Part shown: positions 23,984 to 32,784 of the stretch, in pieces
Position numbering within the stretch: position 1 is the first letter of the stretch
How the letters are laid out: the number at the start of each line of letters is the position of its first letter
Assembly: GCA_024398515.1 (NCBI GenBank)
Contig: JAKSIZ010000019.1
Span: 1 to 42,746, forward strand
Direction: 5' to 3'
Source: Bacteroidaceae bacterium
GTDB taxonomy: Bacteria; Bacteroidota; Bacteroidia; Bacteroidales; Bacteroidaceae
Length of the DNA stretch: 42,746 nucleotides
Notes under the pieces: model-generated
Seen by the model: only the letters and a program-made list of their open reading frames with translations
Databases searched by the model: none
What the model was told of the DNA's origin: nothing
Translations under genes and position numbers: made by a program

Positions 23984-24955
23984 TTACATTGTTCCAGCGA
24001 GGTGGCGTTCGGCTTCTATGGCGGCTTTGCAGCCTGAGGCGGCGGCTACTATGGCTTGACGATATACTGGGTCGGCAACATCGCCTGCGGCATATAAACC
24101 TGGGATGACGTTGCCTTCTTTGTCGAGAACGCATGGACGGTCGGCAAGAGTTTTGATGAAACCATTGTCGTCAGTGGCAACAACATCCTTGAAGAGTTCG
24201 GAATTTGGATGGTGACCTATGGCGAGGAAGAAGCCGTCAATGGCGATGTCAACCATCTGCTCATCTGCTTCATCCTTGCGCTTTACGAGGTGTGCACCTT
24301 CAACTCCGTCTTCACCAAAGAGTCCTATGGTGTTATGCTCGAATAGGATTTCAATGTTCTCTGCCTCGAACACACGTTGCTGCATCACCTTCGATGCACG
24401 GAGATAAGGTTTGCGTACAATGAGATATACTTTCTTTGCAAGATGCGAGAGGTATAGTGCATCCTCACAAGCTGTGTCGCCACCGCCTACAACAGCAACT
24501 GTACGCTTGCGATAGAAGAACCCATCGCACGTGGCACATGCACTGACACCCATGCCACGATATTTCTCTTCGTCTGCCAAACCGAGATATTTTGCACTGG
24601 CACCTGTAGCAATGATTACCGTCTGAGCCTCAATCTCAGTGCCGTCCTCGGCTGTCAGGATGAAATTTCCAGATAATTCAGGATTATTCTGCGTAAGGCT
24701 AAAGCGACTTATTGATCCATCGCGTATGTCGCTGCCGAAGCGCAGGGCCTGCTCGCGCAGGTCCATCATCATCTGATTGCCGTCAACTCCCTGCGGATAA
24801 CCAGGGAAATTCTCGACTTCTGTTGTTGTAGTGAGCTGCCCACCAGGCTGAAGACCAGAATAGAGCACAGGCTTCAGACCAGCCCGAGAGGCATAAATAG
24901 CGGCAGTGTATCCCGCAGGACCACTACCGATGATTAAGCATTTTACCTGTTCCAT
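23984..24955 (-). CDS. trxB: Thioredoxin reductase
   Basis: The 323-aa flavoprotein reduces thioredoxin with NADPH. The start at 24955 gives MEQVKCLIIGSGPAGYTAAI with the FAD-binding Gly motif. The redox pair Cys140/Cys143 is in ACATCDGFF, the NADPH-binding motif is VAVVGGGDTACEDAL, and the C-terminal FAD motif is GLYAAGDVADPVYRQA. The frame is open upstream to 25018, but those residues precede the conserved start. trxA lies 79 nt upstream on the same strand, so substrate and reductase are co-encoded. A TnpB remnant has landed immediately downstream without damaging the gene. Confidence 0.96.
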   Translation of the reverse strand: MEQVKCLIIGSGPAGYTAAIYASRAGLKPVLYSGLQPGGQLTTTTEVENFPGYPQGVDGNQMMMDLREQALRFGSDIRDGSISRFSLTQNNPELSGNFILTAEDGTEIEAQTVIIATGASAKYLGLADEEKYRGMGVSACATCDGFFYRKRTVAVVGGGDTACEDALYLSHLAKKVYLIVRKPYLRASKVMQQRVFEAENIEILFEHNTIGLFGEDGVEGAHLVKRKDEADEQMVDIAIDGFFLAIGHHPNSELFKDVVATDDNGFIKTLADRPCVLDKEGNVIPGLYAAGDVADPVYRQAIVAAASGCKAAIEAERHLAGTM

Positions 24956-25034
24956 AGTTGTTATTATGAGGATTTGTGGCCTCGAAAATTCGAGACATCG
25001 AGAGTTTTTAGGGGGCAATCCACCTTTATAAACC

Positions 25035-25352
25035 TTAACCTATCAGGCTTTGGAACTTCTGCTCAAACACTTGCTTCGATGCAGCACCTACGAACTTATC
25101 AACTTGCTGCCCATTCTTGAAGAAGAGAACAGTTGGTATATTCCTCACTCCAAATTCAGCTGCAAGGTCATCATTCTCCTCTACATCGCACTTGCCGACG
25201 ATAATTTTATCGCCAAATTGCTCTGAGAGTTCACTCAAAATAGGGCTGAGCATACGACAAGGACCGCACCAAGTAGCCCAGAAGTCCAACACTAAAGGAG
25301 TTGTTCCGTTCTTGTACTCCTCAAAATTTTCGTTTGTAATTACTACTTCCAT
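25035..25352 (-). CDS. trxA: Thioredoxin
   Basis: The 105-aa protein has the active site WCGPC (Cys29, Cys32) and the cis-proline segment VRNIPTVLFF, with normal thioredoxin length. It reduces protein disulfides in the cytoplasm and is recycled by TrxB encoded downstream. dnaE lies 87 nt upstream on the same strand. No strong separate promoter is obvious in that gap, so dnaE-trxA-trxB may be transcribed together. Confidence 0.96.
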   Translation of the reverse strand: MEVVITNENFEEYKNGTTPLVLDFWATWCGPCRMLSPILSELSEQFGDKIIVGKCDVEENDDLAAEFGVRNIPTVLFFKNGQQVDKFVGAASKQVFEQKFQSLIG

Positions 25353-25439
25353 TGTTTTATTCGGTTTTGTGGTTATTCGGTTTTTCCGAAATTTCGAGAA
25401 CTCGATTATTCGTATTGAGGCAACCTTATAACCTTATTT

Positions 25440-28400
25440 TTAATTTATATAATAATCTAATTGCCTGTTGCTTTTAAGGAATTGCGTCAGTTTATGACTT
25501 AATGTGATGAGATGCGAATTGCTCTTCAGAGTCAATGTCTGGTTGTGAATCATGTCGAAAACTGCAAACACCAATGGTATGTTGCCCTTGTTCTCATTGA
25601 GCATCTCGGCAAGGTCGGTCACTAACTCTTCGGTAATCTGGTCGCTTTTTATGGTTATCGTGACCTTCTCCACCTGTTTCCCTATCGTGTCGGAAAGGAA
25701 ATTGACGTCGTCGATGACAAGCGATTTCTGGTCGCTCCACGATTGTGTCTTCATCAATCTGGCCTTGACAAAGATGGAATATCCCGTACAGAACATGTGC
25801 TTGAAGTTTGTCCAGTTCTGTGCGAAAAGGGCAAAGTTGCCTATGCCATTGTCATCTTCCATTGAAACCTTGCCGTAAGGCCTGCCCTTTCTGTCCATTC
25901 TCTCCTCTGCCGAAACTACTATTCCGCCAAAAGTTATGGTTTGAAGTCCCTCAAGGAGTTCCTTGTTGTCAACGTCCTTGCACGATACGTTGCACATTTT
26001 CTCAAGCACAACCATGTATTCATCAAGCGGATGCGCAGAGAGATAGATGCCTATGAGTTCCTTTTCCTTGTTCAGTTTTTCGATTACGTTCCATTCTACT
26101 GCCTGTGGAATTACCGGCGTAGCAATCTCGATTGCATCAAATCCGCCGAACAATGAGTTCTGCTCTTCGTTCTTTGCGGTCTGGTATCTGCTTCCATACA
26201 GCATCAGGCAATCGAGGAATGTTTCGTTTCTGCGCCTATCGCTGATGGCAAAATACTGCTCACGCTTCAGTCCGAAACTATCCATCGCACCGCTGTAAAT
26301 CAGTGCTTCCATGCATCGGCGGTTGCAGGAACTGAGGTTGATACGCTCAACGAAATCGAATACCGACATGTAAGGGCCATTCTTCTCGCGTTCTTCTATC
26401 ACGCATTCTGCCGCAGCAGTACCCATGCCTTTTATTGCGGCAAGTCCGAAGCGTATCTGGTTGTTCTTGTTTACGCTGAAGCTTTTACGACTTTCGTTTA
26501 CGTCGGGCACGAGTGTGTCGATGCCCATCGAGCGACATTCGTCCATGAACTTGCTCACTTCAGTGATGTCGGCAAGCGAACGACTCATCACGGCTGCCAT
26601 GTATTGCGATGGATAATGTGCCTTGAGATAAGCTGTCTGATAGGCTACCCACGAGTAACATGCCGCATGGCTCTTGTTGAAAGCATACGATGCAAACTTC
26701 TCCCAGTCAGCCCAAATCTTCAGCAACGTCTTTTCATCGTGACCGTTTTTAGTGCCACCGGCAATGAACTTGGTCTTCAATTCGTCCATCTTGTCCTTCA
26801 TCTTCTTACCCATAGCCTTGCGTAGGGTGTCGCTTTGACCGCGGGTGAAACCTGCGAGAAGGCGTGAAAGCAGCATGACTTGCTCCTGATAGACGGTGAT
26901 ACCATACGTATCCTTCAGATATTCCTCCATCACAGGAATGTCGTATTCAATAGGTTTCTTTCCAAGTTTTCTGTCGATGAAATCAGGAATATAGCCCATA
27001 GGTCCTGGACGATAGAGGGCATTCATTGCTATGAGGTCCTCAAACTTTGTAGGCTGAAGTTCGCGAAGATACTTCTGCATACCAGCTGATTCAAACTGGA
27101 ACGTGCCTATTGTCCGCCCTTCACTATAGAGCTTATAGGTGAGAGGGTCGTCAATGGCGATGTGATCAATGTCAACATCTATGTCGAGGCTTTCCTTAAT
27201 ATTATCTACGGCTTCCTTCAGAATGGATAGAGTCTTCAGTCCGAGGAAGTCCATCTTTATCAATCCCGTGTCCTCGATAACGTGTCCGTCGTATTGAGTG
27301 CAGCGTACACGTTCCTTAGTTGTCTTGTCCTCTGCCATCGACACAGGCACCCAGTTGGTGATTACGTCGCCACAGATGATTACGCCACAGGCATGAACGC
27401 CAGTGCCACGCACGTTGTTCTCGAGCATCTGGGCATATTTCATCGTGTCGCGCAGCATTGGTTGTGGCGACTCGGCAGCCTCTTTTATATCGGGCACATA
27501 CTTTATGACATTCGGAATATTCATCTTTGCTTCTTTGCCGTTGACCTCTGGCAGATGGTCGGGGATGGCTTTGCAAAGCTTATTTGATATATCGAGCGGA
27601 ACATCCTGCACGCGTGCCACGTCGCGAATGGCGTTCTTTGTTGCCATGGTTCCATACGTGATGATGTGCGCCACGCGCTCTGCTCCGTACTTTTCCGTGA
27701 CGTAGTCGAGCACCTTTCCACGCCCATCGTCGTCGAAATCGACGTCAATATCGGGCAGTGATATACGGTCAGGATTGAGGAAACGCTCGAACAGCAGATG
27801 GTATTTCATTGGATCGATACGCGTAATGTCAAGGCAATAAGCCACCACGCTGCCCGCTGCACTGCCTCGGCCTGGCCCTACCCATACGCCAAGTTTCTTG
27901 CGTGCGGCGTTGATATAGTCCTGTACGATGAGGAAATATCCAGGAAATCCCATCGTCTTCATAATGTGCAACTCGAACTTTATCTGCTCTGCAATGTTCT
28001 CGGGCACGGGGTCGCCATACTTAGCCTTTGCGCCTTCGAAGGCAAGATAACCAAGATAATCTGCTTCAAACTTTATGCGATACAGCTTGTCGTAACCGCC
28101 AAGCTTCTTTATTTTCGCCTCTGCATCCTCCTGCGACAGCACTACGTTTCCGTTCTCGTCCTGTGTAAACTCGTCGAAAAGATTCTTTTCAGTGAGTCGC
28201 TGACGGTATTCTTCTTCCGTGCCGAATGATGCTGGGATATCGTAGTTAGGCATTATCGGCAGGTGGTCTATGTCGTAGGATTCTACTTTTTCAAGTATTT
28301 CGATGGTGTTGTCGAGTGCTTCAGGCACGTCGGAGAACAGTGTGTTCATCTCTTCACGAGTCTTAAACCACTCCTGCTTCGTGTATAGAAGTCGGTCCTC

Positions 28401-29165
28401 GTCCTGCACCTTATGGCCTGTGTTGAGGCATATAAGTCGGTCGTGGGCTTCGGCATTATCCTCGTCAACGAAGTGACAATCGTTGGTGCAGATTACTTTT
28501 ACGCCATGCTTTCGTGCCAATTCGAGTATCACATCGTTGGCTTTCTTCTGCTCAGGATAAGTCTCGCGATTGGCTCTTTGAACAGGATTAGTCACTTCAT
28601 GGCGCATTATTTCGAGGTAATAATCGTCGCCAAACACGCTCTTATACCATTCAATGGTCTTCTCTGCCTCCTCAATGTTTCCTTCGAGTATGCGCTGCGG
28701 CACCTCTCCGGCAAGGCAAGCCGACGAGCAAATCACGCCTTCGTGATAGCGTTCCAAGTCGTTATGGTCGGTGCGGGGTTTGCTGTAAAAGCCGTCAACC
28801 CACGCATTCGACACTATCTTTATCAGATTGTGATACCCAGTTTCGTTCTTTGCGAGCAGAATAAGATGGTAACGGCGGTTGTCGCCCTTGTCTTTGTCCT
28901 GGCTCTCCTTTACGCTGTTTGCCACATACACCTCGCAACCGAATATCGGCATGAACGGTTCTTTGCCCTCGGCCTTGCGGTTCTTGTTCATCTTTTTGCA
29001 GTAGTTGAACAATTCCTTAACGCCAAACATATTGCCGTGGTCGGTTATTGCCATGCCGCGCATACCGTCGTTGACAGCCTTTTCCACTAATTGTGGTATT
29101 CGGGCTGCCCCGTCAAGTATGGAATAGTGCGTGTGTACGTGTAAGTGTATGAAGTCGTGAATCAT
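25440..29165 (-). CDS. dnaE: DNA polymerase III alpha subunit
   Basis: The 1241-aa replicative polymerase starts with the PHP domain (FIHLHVHTHYSILDG). The catalytic palm motif is LPDIDVDFDDDGRGKV. Further family landmarks are GPGRGSAAGSVVAYCL, GTGVHACGVIICG, LYRPGPMGYIPDF, FNKSHAACYSWVAYQTAYLK and the C-terminal OB fold (TFGGIVVSAEERMDRKGRPY). The start at 29165 is taken because MIHDFIHLHVHTH is the conserved N-terminus. The frame stays open to 29216 across the promoter. Its clamp is encoded by dnaN at 9197. The promoter sequence is shared almost base for base with the plug gene at the end of the window. Confidence 0.97.
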   Translation of the reverse strand: MIHDFIHLHVHTHYSILDGAARIPQLVEKAVNDGMRGMAITDHGNMFGVKELFNYCKKMNKNRKAEGKEPFMPIFGCEVYVANSVKESQDKDKGDNRRYHLILLAKNETGYHNLIKIVSNAWVDGFYSKPRTDHNDLERYHEGVICSSACLAGEVPQRILEGNIEEAEKTIEWYKSVFGDDYYLEIMRHEVTNPVQRANRETYPEQKKANDVILELARKHGVKVICTNDCHFVDEDNAEAHDRLICLNTGHKVQDEDRLLYTKQEWFKTREEMNTLFSDVPEALDNTIEILEKVESYDIDHLPIMPNYDIPASFGTEEEYRQRLTEKNLFDEFTQDENGNVVLSQEDAEAKIKKLGGYDKLYRIKFEADYLGYLAFEGAKAKYGDPVPENIAEQIKFELHIMKTMGFPGYFLIVQDYINAARKKLGVWVGPGRGSAAGSVVAYCLDITRIDPMKYHLLFERFLNPDRISLPDIDVDFDDDGRGKVLDYVTEKYGAERVAHIITYGTMATKNAIRDVARVQDVPLDISNKLCKAIPDHLPEVNGKEAKMNIPNVIKYVPDIKEAAESPQPMLRDTMKYAQMLENNVRGTGVHACGVIICGDVITNWVPVSMAEDKTTKERVRCTQYDGHVIEDTGLIKMDFLGLKTLSILKEAVDNIKESLDIDVDIDHIAIDDPLTYKLYSEGRTIGTFQFESAGMQKYLRELQPTKFEDLIAMNALYRPGPMGYIPDFIDRKLGKKPIEYDIPVMEEYLKDTYGITVYQEQVMLLSRLLAGFTRGQSDTLRKAMGKKMKDKMDELKTKFIAGGTKNGHDEKTLLKIWADWEKFASYAFNKSHAACYSWVAYQTAYLKAHYPSQYMAAVMSRSLADITEVSKFMDECRSMGIDTLVPDVNESRKSFSVNKNNQIRFGLAAIKGMGTAAAECVIEEREKNGPYMSVFDFVERINLSSCNRRCMEALIYSGAMDSFGLKREQYFAISDRRRNETFLDCLMLYGSRYQTAKNEEQNSLFGGFDAIEIATPVIPQAVEWNVIEKLNKEKELIGIYLSAHPLDEYMVVLEKMCNVSCKDVDNKELLEGLQTITFGGIVVSAEERMDRKGRPYGKVSMEDDNGIGNFALFAQNWTNFKHMFCTGYSIFVKARLMKTQSWSDQKSLVIDDVNFLSDTIGKQVEKVTITIKSDQITEELVTDLAEMLNENKGNIPLVFAVFDMIHNQTLTLKSNSHLITLSHKLTQFLKSNRQLDYYIN

Positions 29166-29191
29166 CCAGTATTTTCCTTTTTTTCGCTTTG

Positions 29192-29242
29192 CAAAGTTAG
29201 TGCAAATCGAAGACAATACAAAATAAAAATCGAAGAATTTTT
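29192..29242 (-). promoter_or_regulatory. dnaE promoter, member of a repeated promoter sequence
   Basis: On the minus strand TTTG (29222-29219), a 19-nt spacer and TAACTTTG (29199-29192) form a consensus promoter. The 47 bases at 29196-29242 match 42605-42651 and 42692-42738 with one mismatch. That identity reaches well upstream of the -33 box. Confidence 0.8.
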
Positions 29243-29330
29243 AAGATATATTCGTAAAATCGAGCATTTGCTGTTGGACTCTACAATAATACCAGATTAG
29301 AGCTTTACTAATCTTTTTGCTTGTCAAAAT

Positions 29331-29361
29331 TTTGTTTCTTCAAAATTTATTCATAAATTTG
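29331..29361 (+). promoter_or_regulatory. Promoter of the FISUMP-type protein gene
   Basis: TTTG at 29331-29334, a 19-nt spacer and TAAATTTG at 29354-29361 match the consensus. The start codon follows 41 nt downstream. Confidence 0.65.
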
Positions 29362-29402
29362 CATCTGATTTTGGTCTCTATTGAAATACAAACAAAAGAA
29401 AT

Positions 29403-30110
29403 ATGAAAAAGATATCATTGATAATAATTGCCTTCTTGGCGTGTATGGGCGTCGATGCCCAGGTGATAAAGGTTATGAAGGACGGGACGATGGTTTCGCA
29501 GTTCAACACTGAAACGGCGGACAAGGTGGTGTTCGACAAAAATCCCGTGATTGAACCTGTTGACCTTGGTTTAAGTGTGATGTGGGCACCGTGCAATATA
29601 GGGGCTTTGAACCCTTGGGACTTCGGCGACTACTTCGCATGGGGCGAAACGGAAGTAAAGACCGAATATACTGGGGCGGGATATTCATTAAACCTGGGAC
29701 AGATTACTGACCACGCTGATCTCAAGCCGGAATACGACGTGGCTCATGTGAAGTGGGGAGGCAAATGGCGTATGCCGACAAGAGAAGAACTACAAGAATT
29801 GTTCTATCCCGTTTACAACAATGTGACAAATAAGAAAGTGACGATGTACGGCGCATACGGTTTCGTTGATGGTCGTCTGTTTCAAAGCACTAATGGCAAC
29901 TCAATCTTTTTGCCTTATGCCGGTTCAAAGACAGAGATAGGTGATGATGAAGTTGGACCGCATGGTTGTTACTGGACACGCAGCTTAAATAGTGAAAACA
30001 ATAAGCCATATTACTTAAATTTCTATGATAGTGGTGTGGCTATTGGACCCGTACACCCCTATAATGGTATTAGTGTACGCCCAGTATGGGATCCTAAAAT
30101 GCCGGAATGA
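29403..30110 (+). CDS. Secreted FISUMP-type (major paralogous domain) protein
   Basis: The 235-aa protein has a signal peptide cut near GVDAQ (residue 19). A short strand module, KVMKDGTMVSQFNTETADKV, typical of Prevotella secreted proteins, follows. Residues about 52-230 form the Fibrobacter-type major paralogous domain: VDLGLSVMWAPCNIGA, GDYFAWGETEVK, WGGKWRMPTREELQEL, GNSIFLPYAGS, CYWTRSLN and GISVRPVWD. This lectin-like fold is abundant on Bacteroidota cell surfaces, but its ligand is unknown. It has no lipobox and no sorting tail. It is transcribed divergently from dnaE. Confidence 0.85.
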   Translation: MKKISLIIIAFLACMGVDAQVIKVMKDGTMVSQFNTETADKVVFDKNPVIEPVDLGLSVMWAPCNIGALNPWDFGDYFAWGETEVKTEYTGAGYSLNLGQITDHADLKPEYDVAHVKWGGKWRMPTREELQELFYPVYNNVTNKKVTMYGAYGFVDGRLFQSTNGNSIFLPYAGSKTEIGDDEVGPHGCYWTRSLNSENNKPYYLNFYDSGVAIGPVHPYNGISVRPVWDPKMPE

Positions 30111-30128
30111 ATAAATGGTTGATGGTCG

Positions 30129-30178
30129 TTAACCTAAAACCTACAACCTACAACCAATAACCAATAATCAACAACCAA
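30129..30178. repeat. AACC-rich repeat string
   Basis: The gap between two plus-strand genes consists mainly of variants of taacctaaaacctacaacc. The same kind of string appears at 37998-38027, and its complement at 37942-37973. No function is apparent. Confidence 0.5.
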
Positions 30179-30198
30179 ATAATAATATTATCTGCAAT

Positions 30199-31860
30199 AT
30201 GAAATCATTCTTGAAGACAACAGTTTTTGTTGCTATGCTTATTTCTGTCATAGCATCATACGGAGAGAATCACACCATCTGGCACATAACCGATACCCAC
30301 GTCATGGCTCCAGAGGTGTGCAAGAACCCTGGTTCGGCATGGAAGCTCTACAACTTCCAAGAGCCGCAATTGGATCTTTACAGCCCAAAACTCTTTCAGG
30401 CTATCATCGACTCTGCCCTGACATATAAGCCTGAAATCATCATAATCAGTGGTGACATGACGAAAAACGGCGAGAAGGCAAGTCACGAACTTGTCGCAGC
30501 GATGATGAAACCGCTTGTTGAGAATGGTATCAAGGTCTATGTCGTCCCTGGCAATCACGACCTGCATAACCCGACAGCCTATCTTTACGATGGCGACAAT
30601 GTGACGCGCGCTCCTCAAATTACAGAGCAAGAATTTGCGGAACTTTACAAAGACTATGGCTATGGCACTGCTGAAAGCCGCGATGATTCCACTCTTTCGT
30701 ATATGGCATATCCCGCTTCCGACCTCGCGCTTCTATGTATGGACGCTAACGACTGGAGTACGGCTATCACAAAAGGATTGGATTCTGCTCCCGACACAAC
30801 AGAGAGAGTCTCATGCGCAGGAAGATATTTAGAATCAACTCTCCAATGGATGGAATCAGAGGCAGAGAAGGCAATGAATTCCGGAAGACGTGTTTTTGTT
30901 GTCCAGCACCAGACTTTGTTCCAGCATTTCGACAACGAATCAACAATTATGGGCAGCAATATGGTCAACCCTAAAGACTCAGTGAATAACGAGCAGGTGC
31001 TTGTAAATAGAATGGCAGATATGGGTGTTGAGGTGATTTTCTCAGGGCATCGTCACATGCACGACATAAACTATCAGATTACGGAAAAAGAAGGAAAACT
31101 GTGGGAGATAAACACTGGTGCAACCATCGAACACCAGCCGGAATATCGCGTCTGCGAACTTACTGACGATTGTCTTGACGTCAATACCGTTGTGCTCCGC
31201 AATGTTGACATTGACGGCAAAGGCACCAGCACCGATGAATATGCTCACCAATGGTTCTTCAGCATCCGTCAGGATTTCCTTCGTGCATTTTGCCTTGCTA
31301 CATGGCCAACCGTTCAAGAAGCAATGACTTCACTGCCGGCAATCATTTTCGCATACATAAAGCTTCCGCAAACTTTTGATGAATTTTACGCATTGCTGGA
31401 TAGCCACCTTATTGACAAGATAATGCAGGTTTACTACATAATATCCGTAGGCAACGAACCAAATGCGGAAGATACTGATCAACTCATTGAGGATATGCAG
31501 GCAAGCATAGACGCCGCTGTTCTGGAATTGTGCAATTATGATGAAGACATGAAGACGGGAATGTTGTCAATGTTGAGGTATGCTTACCCAGACTTTGATC
31601 TGTCGGAATTTGCAAAGAACTTCTTTTCAAGTCCGCTGGGAAACTACATTACGCAAAACGGTGGTGTAGTCATCGACGATTTCACTTGCTCAATACCTCT
31701 TAGTCATAATGGTTCTGGTGGTGTTATTGATGGTATAAGCGTTGCTCATAGCACTACAACAACCAACGACATCTACGACCTCTCCGGCCGAAAGATGAAT
31801 GCTGACAACCTCAAGCCAGGACTTTACATTAAAGCCGGTCGCAAATTCATTCAGAAGTAA
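30199..31860 (+). CDS. Secreted calcineurin-like metallophosphoesterase with sorting-tail-like C-terminus
   Basis: The 553-aa protein has a signal peptide (to SYGEN) and the full metallophosphoesterase set: ITDTHVM, ISGDMTKNG, VPGNHDLHN, VVQHQT and FSGHRHMHD. These bind two metal ions and cleave phosphate esters. Residues about 360-520 form a helical region of unknown role. The last 35 residues, with NDIYDLSGRKM, LKPGLYIKAG and a basic end, match the C-terminal tail common on exported Prevotella proteins and resemble a T9SS sorting signal. If so, it is a client of the PorU/PorV machinery encoded in this window. The substrate is unknown. A triple-hairpin element follows 19 nt after its stop. 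Confidence 0.85.
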   Translation: MKSFLKTTVFVAMLISVIASYGENHTIWHITDTHVMAPEVCKNPGSAWKLYNFQEPQLDLYSPKLFQAIIDSALTYKPEIIIISGDMTKNGEKASHELVAAMMKPLVENGIKVYVVPGNHDLHNPTAYLYDGDNVTRAPQITEQEFAELYKDYGYGTAESRDDSTLSYMAYPASDLALLCMDANDWSTAITKGLDSAPDTTERVSCAGRYLESTLQWMESEAEKAMNSGRRVFVVQHQTLFQHFDNESTIMGSNMVNPKDSVNNEQVLVNRMADMGVEVIFSGHRHMHDINYQITEKEGKLWEINTGATIEHQPEYRVCELTDDCLDVNTVVLRNVDIDGKGTSTDEYAHQWFFSIRQDFLRAFCLATWPTVQEAMTSLPAIIFAYIKLPQTFDEFYALLDSHLIDKIMQVYYIISVGNEPNAEDTDQLIEDMQASIDAAVLELCNYDEDMKTGMLSMLRYAYPDFDLSEFAKNFFSSPLGNYITQNGGVVIDDFTCSIPLSHNGSGGVIDGISVAHSTTTTNDIYDLSGRKMNADNLKPGLYIKAGRKFIQK

Positions 31861-31878
31861 GGCTAAAGCTCCCTCCTG

Positions 31879-31968
31879 ACGTGCCTTATACTCGGCGAAA
31901 AACTGCTACAGTTTCCAAGTCAAAACTGCTACAGTTTTCGATCCAAAACTGCTACAGTTTTTTTTGTA
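31879..31968 (+). repeat. Triple-hairpin element, copy 3
   Basis: The leader acgtgccttatactcggcg (31879-31897) is followed by units at 31899-31914, 31922-31938 and 31945-31961. All are aaaactgctacagttt(t) with a 23-nt period. A run of T reaches 31965. The leader begins 19 nt after the phosphoesterase stop. The core is the same as in copy 2, 15 kb away, and the spacers differ (ccaagtc, cgatcc). Confidence 0.88.
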
Positions 31969-31988
31969 GTATTAGGCTCGTTCAATAA

Positions 31989-32150
31989 AAGCTTAACGTT
32001 ATTCTTCACGACACAAGAGCGATAAACAAAAATAAACCGTGCCCAGAATACAGATATATAATAACAACAATGTTTGAACAGGAACTGCAACGGTACGAGG
32101 CTCTGAGACAAGAGCACAAACGCGTAGTAGGCGACACGATGAACATCTGA
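31989..32150 (+). other. Possible decayed coding fragment
   Basis: A 54-codon stretch is open from just after a stop at 31986, with an ATG at 32070 giving MFEQELQRYEALRQEHKRVV and seven further residues before TGA. A second frame continues with coding-like content (INAAIRHFSEDIAQKK) to about 32242. Together they could be one frameshifted helical protein. I do not recognise a family, and chance remains a fair explanation. Confidence 0.2.
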
Positions 32151-32281
32151 CGTCCTTCTTCATCAATGCAGCAATACGGCATTTCAGCGAAGATATTGCC
32201 CAGAAGAAACACAACTCACGCCCAGTCAGTTTTATGTTTTGAACTCAAATAAATAAACACAACTATAAACACAAAAGAAGA

Positions 32282-32743
32282 ATGAAACCAAAAGCAATTA
32301 TCACTGCAGCGTTGCTTATGGCATGCACCATAGCAAGCGCACAGACAGAGACAAAGTATTACATGAACGTGCAGACAGCCCCTGAAGAGGTTCAAAGCTA
32401 CGAAGTAAACTCCGACCTCAAAGTCAGTTGGGAACAGACACAAAAGGGCGTTACGCCTTCGGGGTACTATAGCAAAGATGAAGTGGATGCAATGCTTCGT
32501 GGGATTGATGAAAAACTTCAAGCCAATCATTATACCCTCGAAATGAAGCTTGAAATGATTGAGAAAACGCTTAATGACCATAAGATGAAGTTTGAAGAGC
32601 ATGAGGGAATTTTTCGTCAGCATGAGAAAAAACTTGCTGAGAATGAGAAAAATCTTGATGAGCATGAGAAAAAGTTAGCTGAGCTTGAGAAAAAGTTAGT
32701 CGAATTGGAAAGCCGCCTTCAGGCATTAGAGGCAAAGAAATAG
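32282..32743 (+). CDS. Secreted coiled-coil protein, first of a tandem paralog pair
   Basis: The 153-aa protein has a signal peptide cut at SAQ (residue 21). A conserved module (YYMNVQTAPEEVQSYEV, then NSDLKVSWEQTQKG and YYSKDEVDAML) ends near residue 90. The rest is a regular heptad coiled coil with units such as KKLAENE, KNLDEHE, KKLAELE and KKLVELE, closing with LQALEAKK. I do not recognise a family. The first module is like the short strand motif that opens many Prevotella surface proteins. The next gene repeats the leader, the first 90 residues and the last 15, but has a different middle. It may form trimers or filaments on the surface, which is inference from the heptads only. Confidence 0.75.
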   Translation: MKPKAIITAALLMACTIASAQTETKYYMNVQTAPEEVQSYEVNSDLKVSWEQTQKGVTPSGYYSKDEVDAMLRGIDEKLQANHYTLEMKLEMIEKTLNDHKMKFEEHEGIFRQHEKKLAENEKNLDEHEKKLAELEKKLVELESRLQALEAKK

Positions 32744-32784
32744 GACGGATATATTACAAACACAACTATAAACACAAAAGAAGA

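Larger units (their letters stand above)
31861..32281. other. Intergenic stretch with a hairpin element and a possible gene remnant
   Basis: The 421 bases contain the triple-hairpin element (31879-31968), then a stretch with mixed coding-like composition (31989-32230), and finally the AT-rich leader of the first paralog. No complete gene is seen. Confidence 0.5.

Noticed and set aside
28413-29090. Long antisense open frame opposite dnaE
   Set aside because: A shadow of the PHP and early polymerase region, with no independent motif or promoter.
29166-29216. Longer N-terminus for DnaE (start at 29216)
   Set aside because: It would overlap the promoter boxes, and the conserved family start is at 29165.
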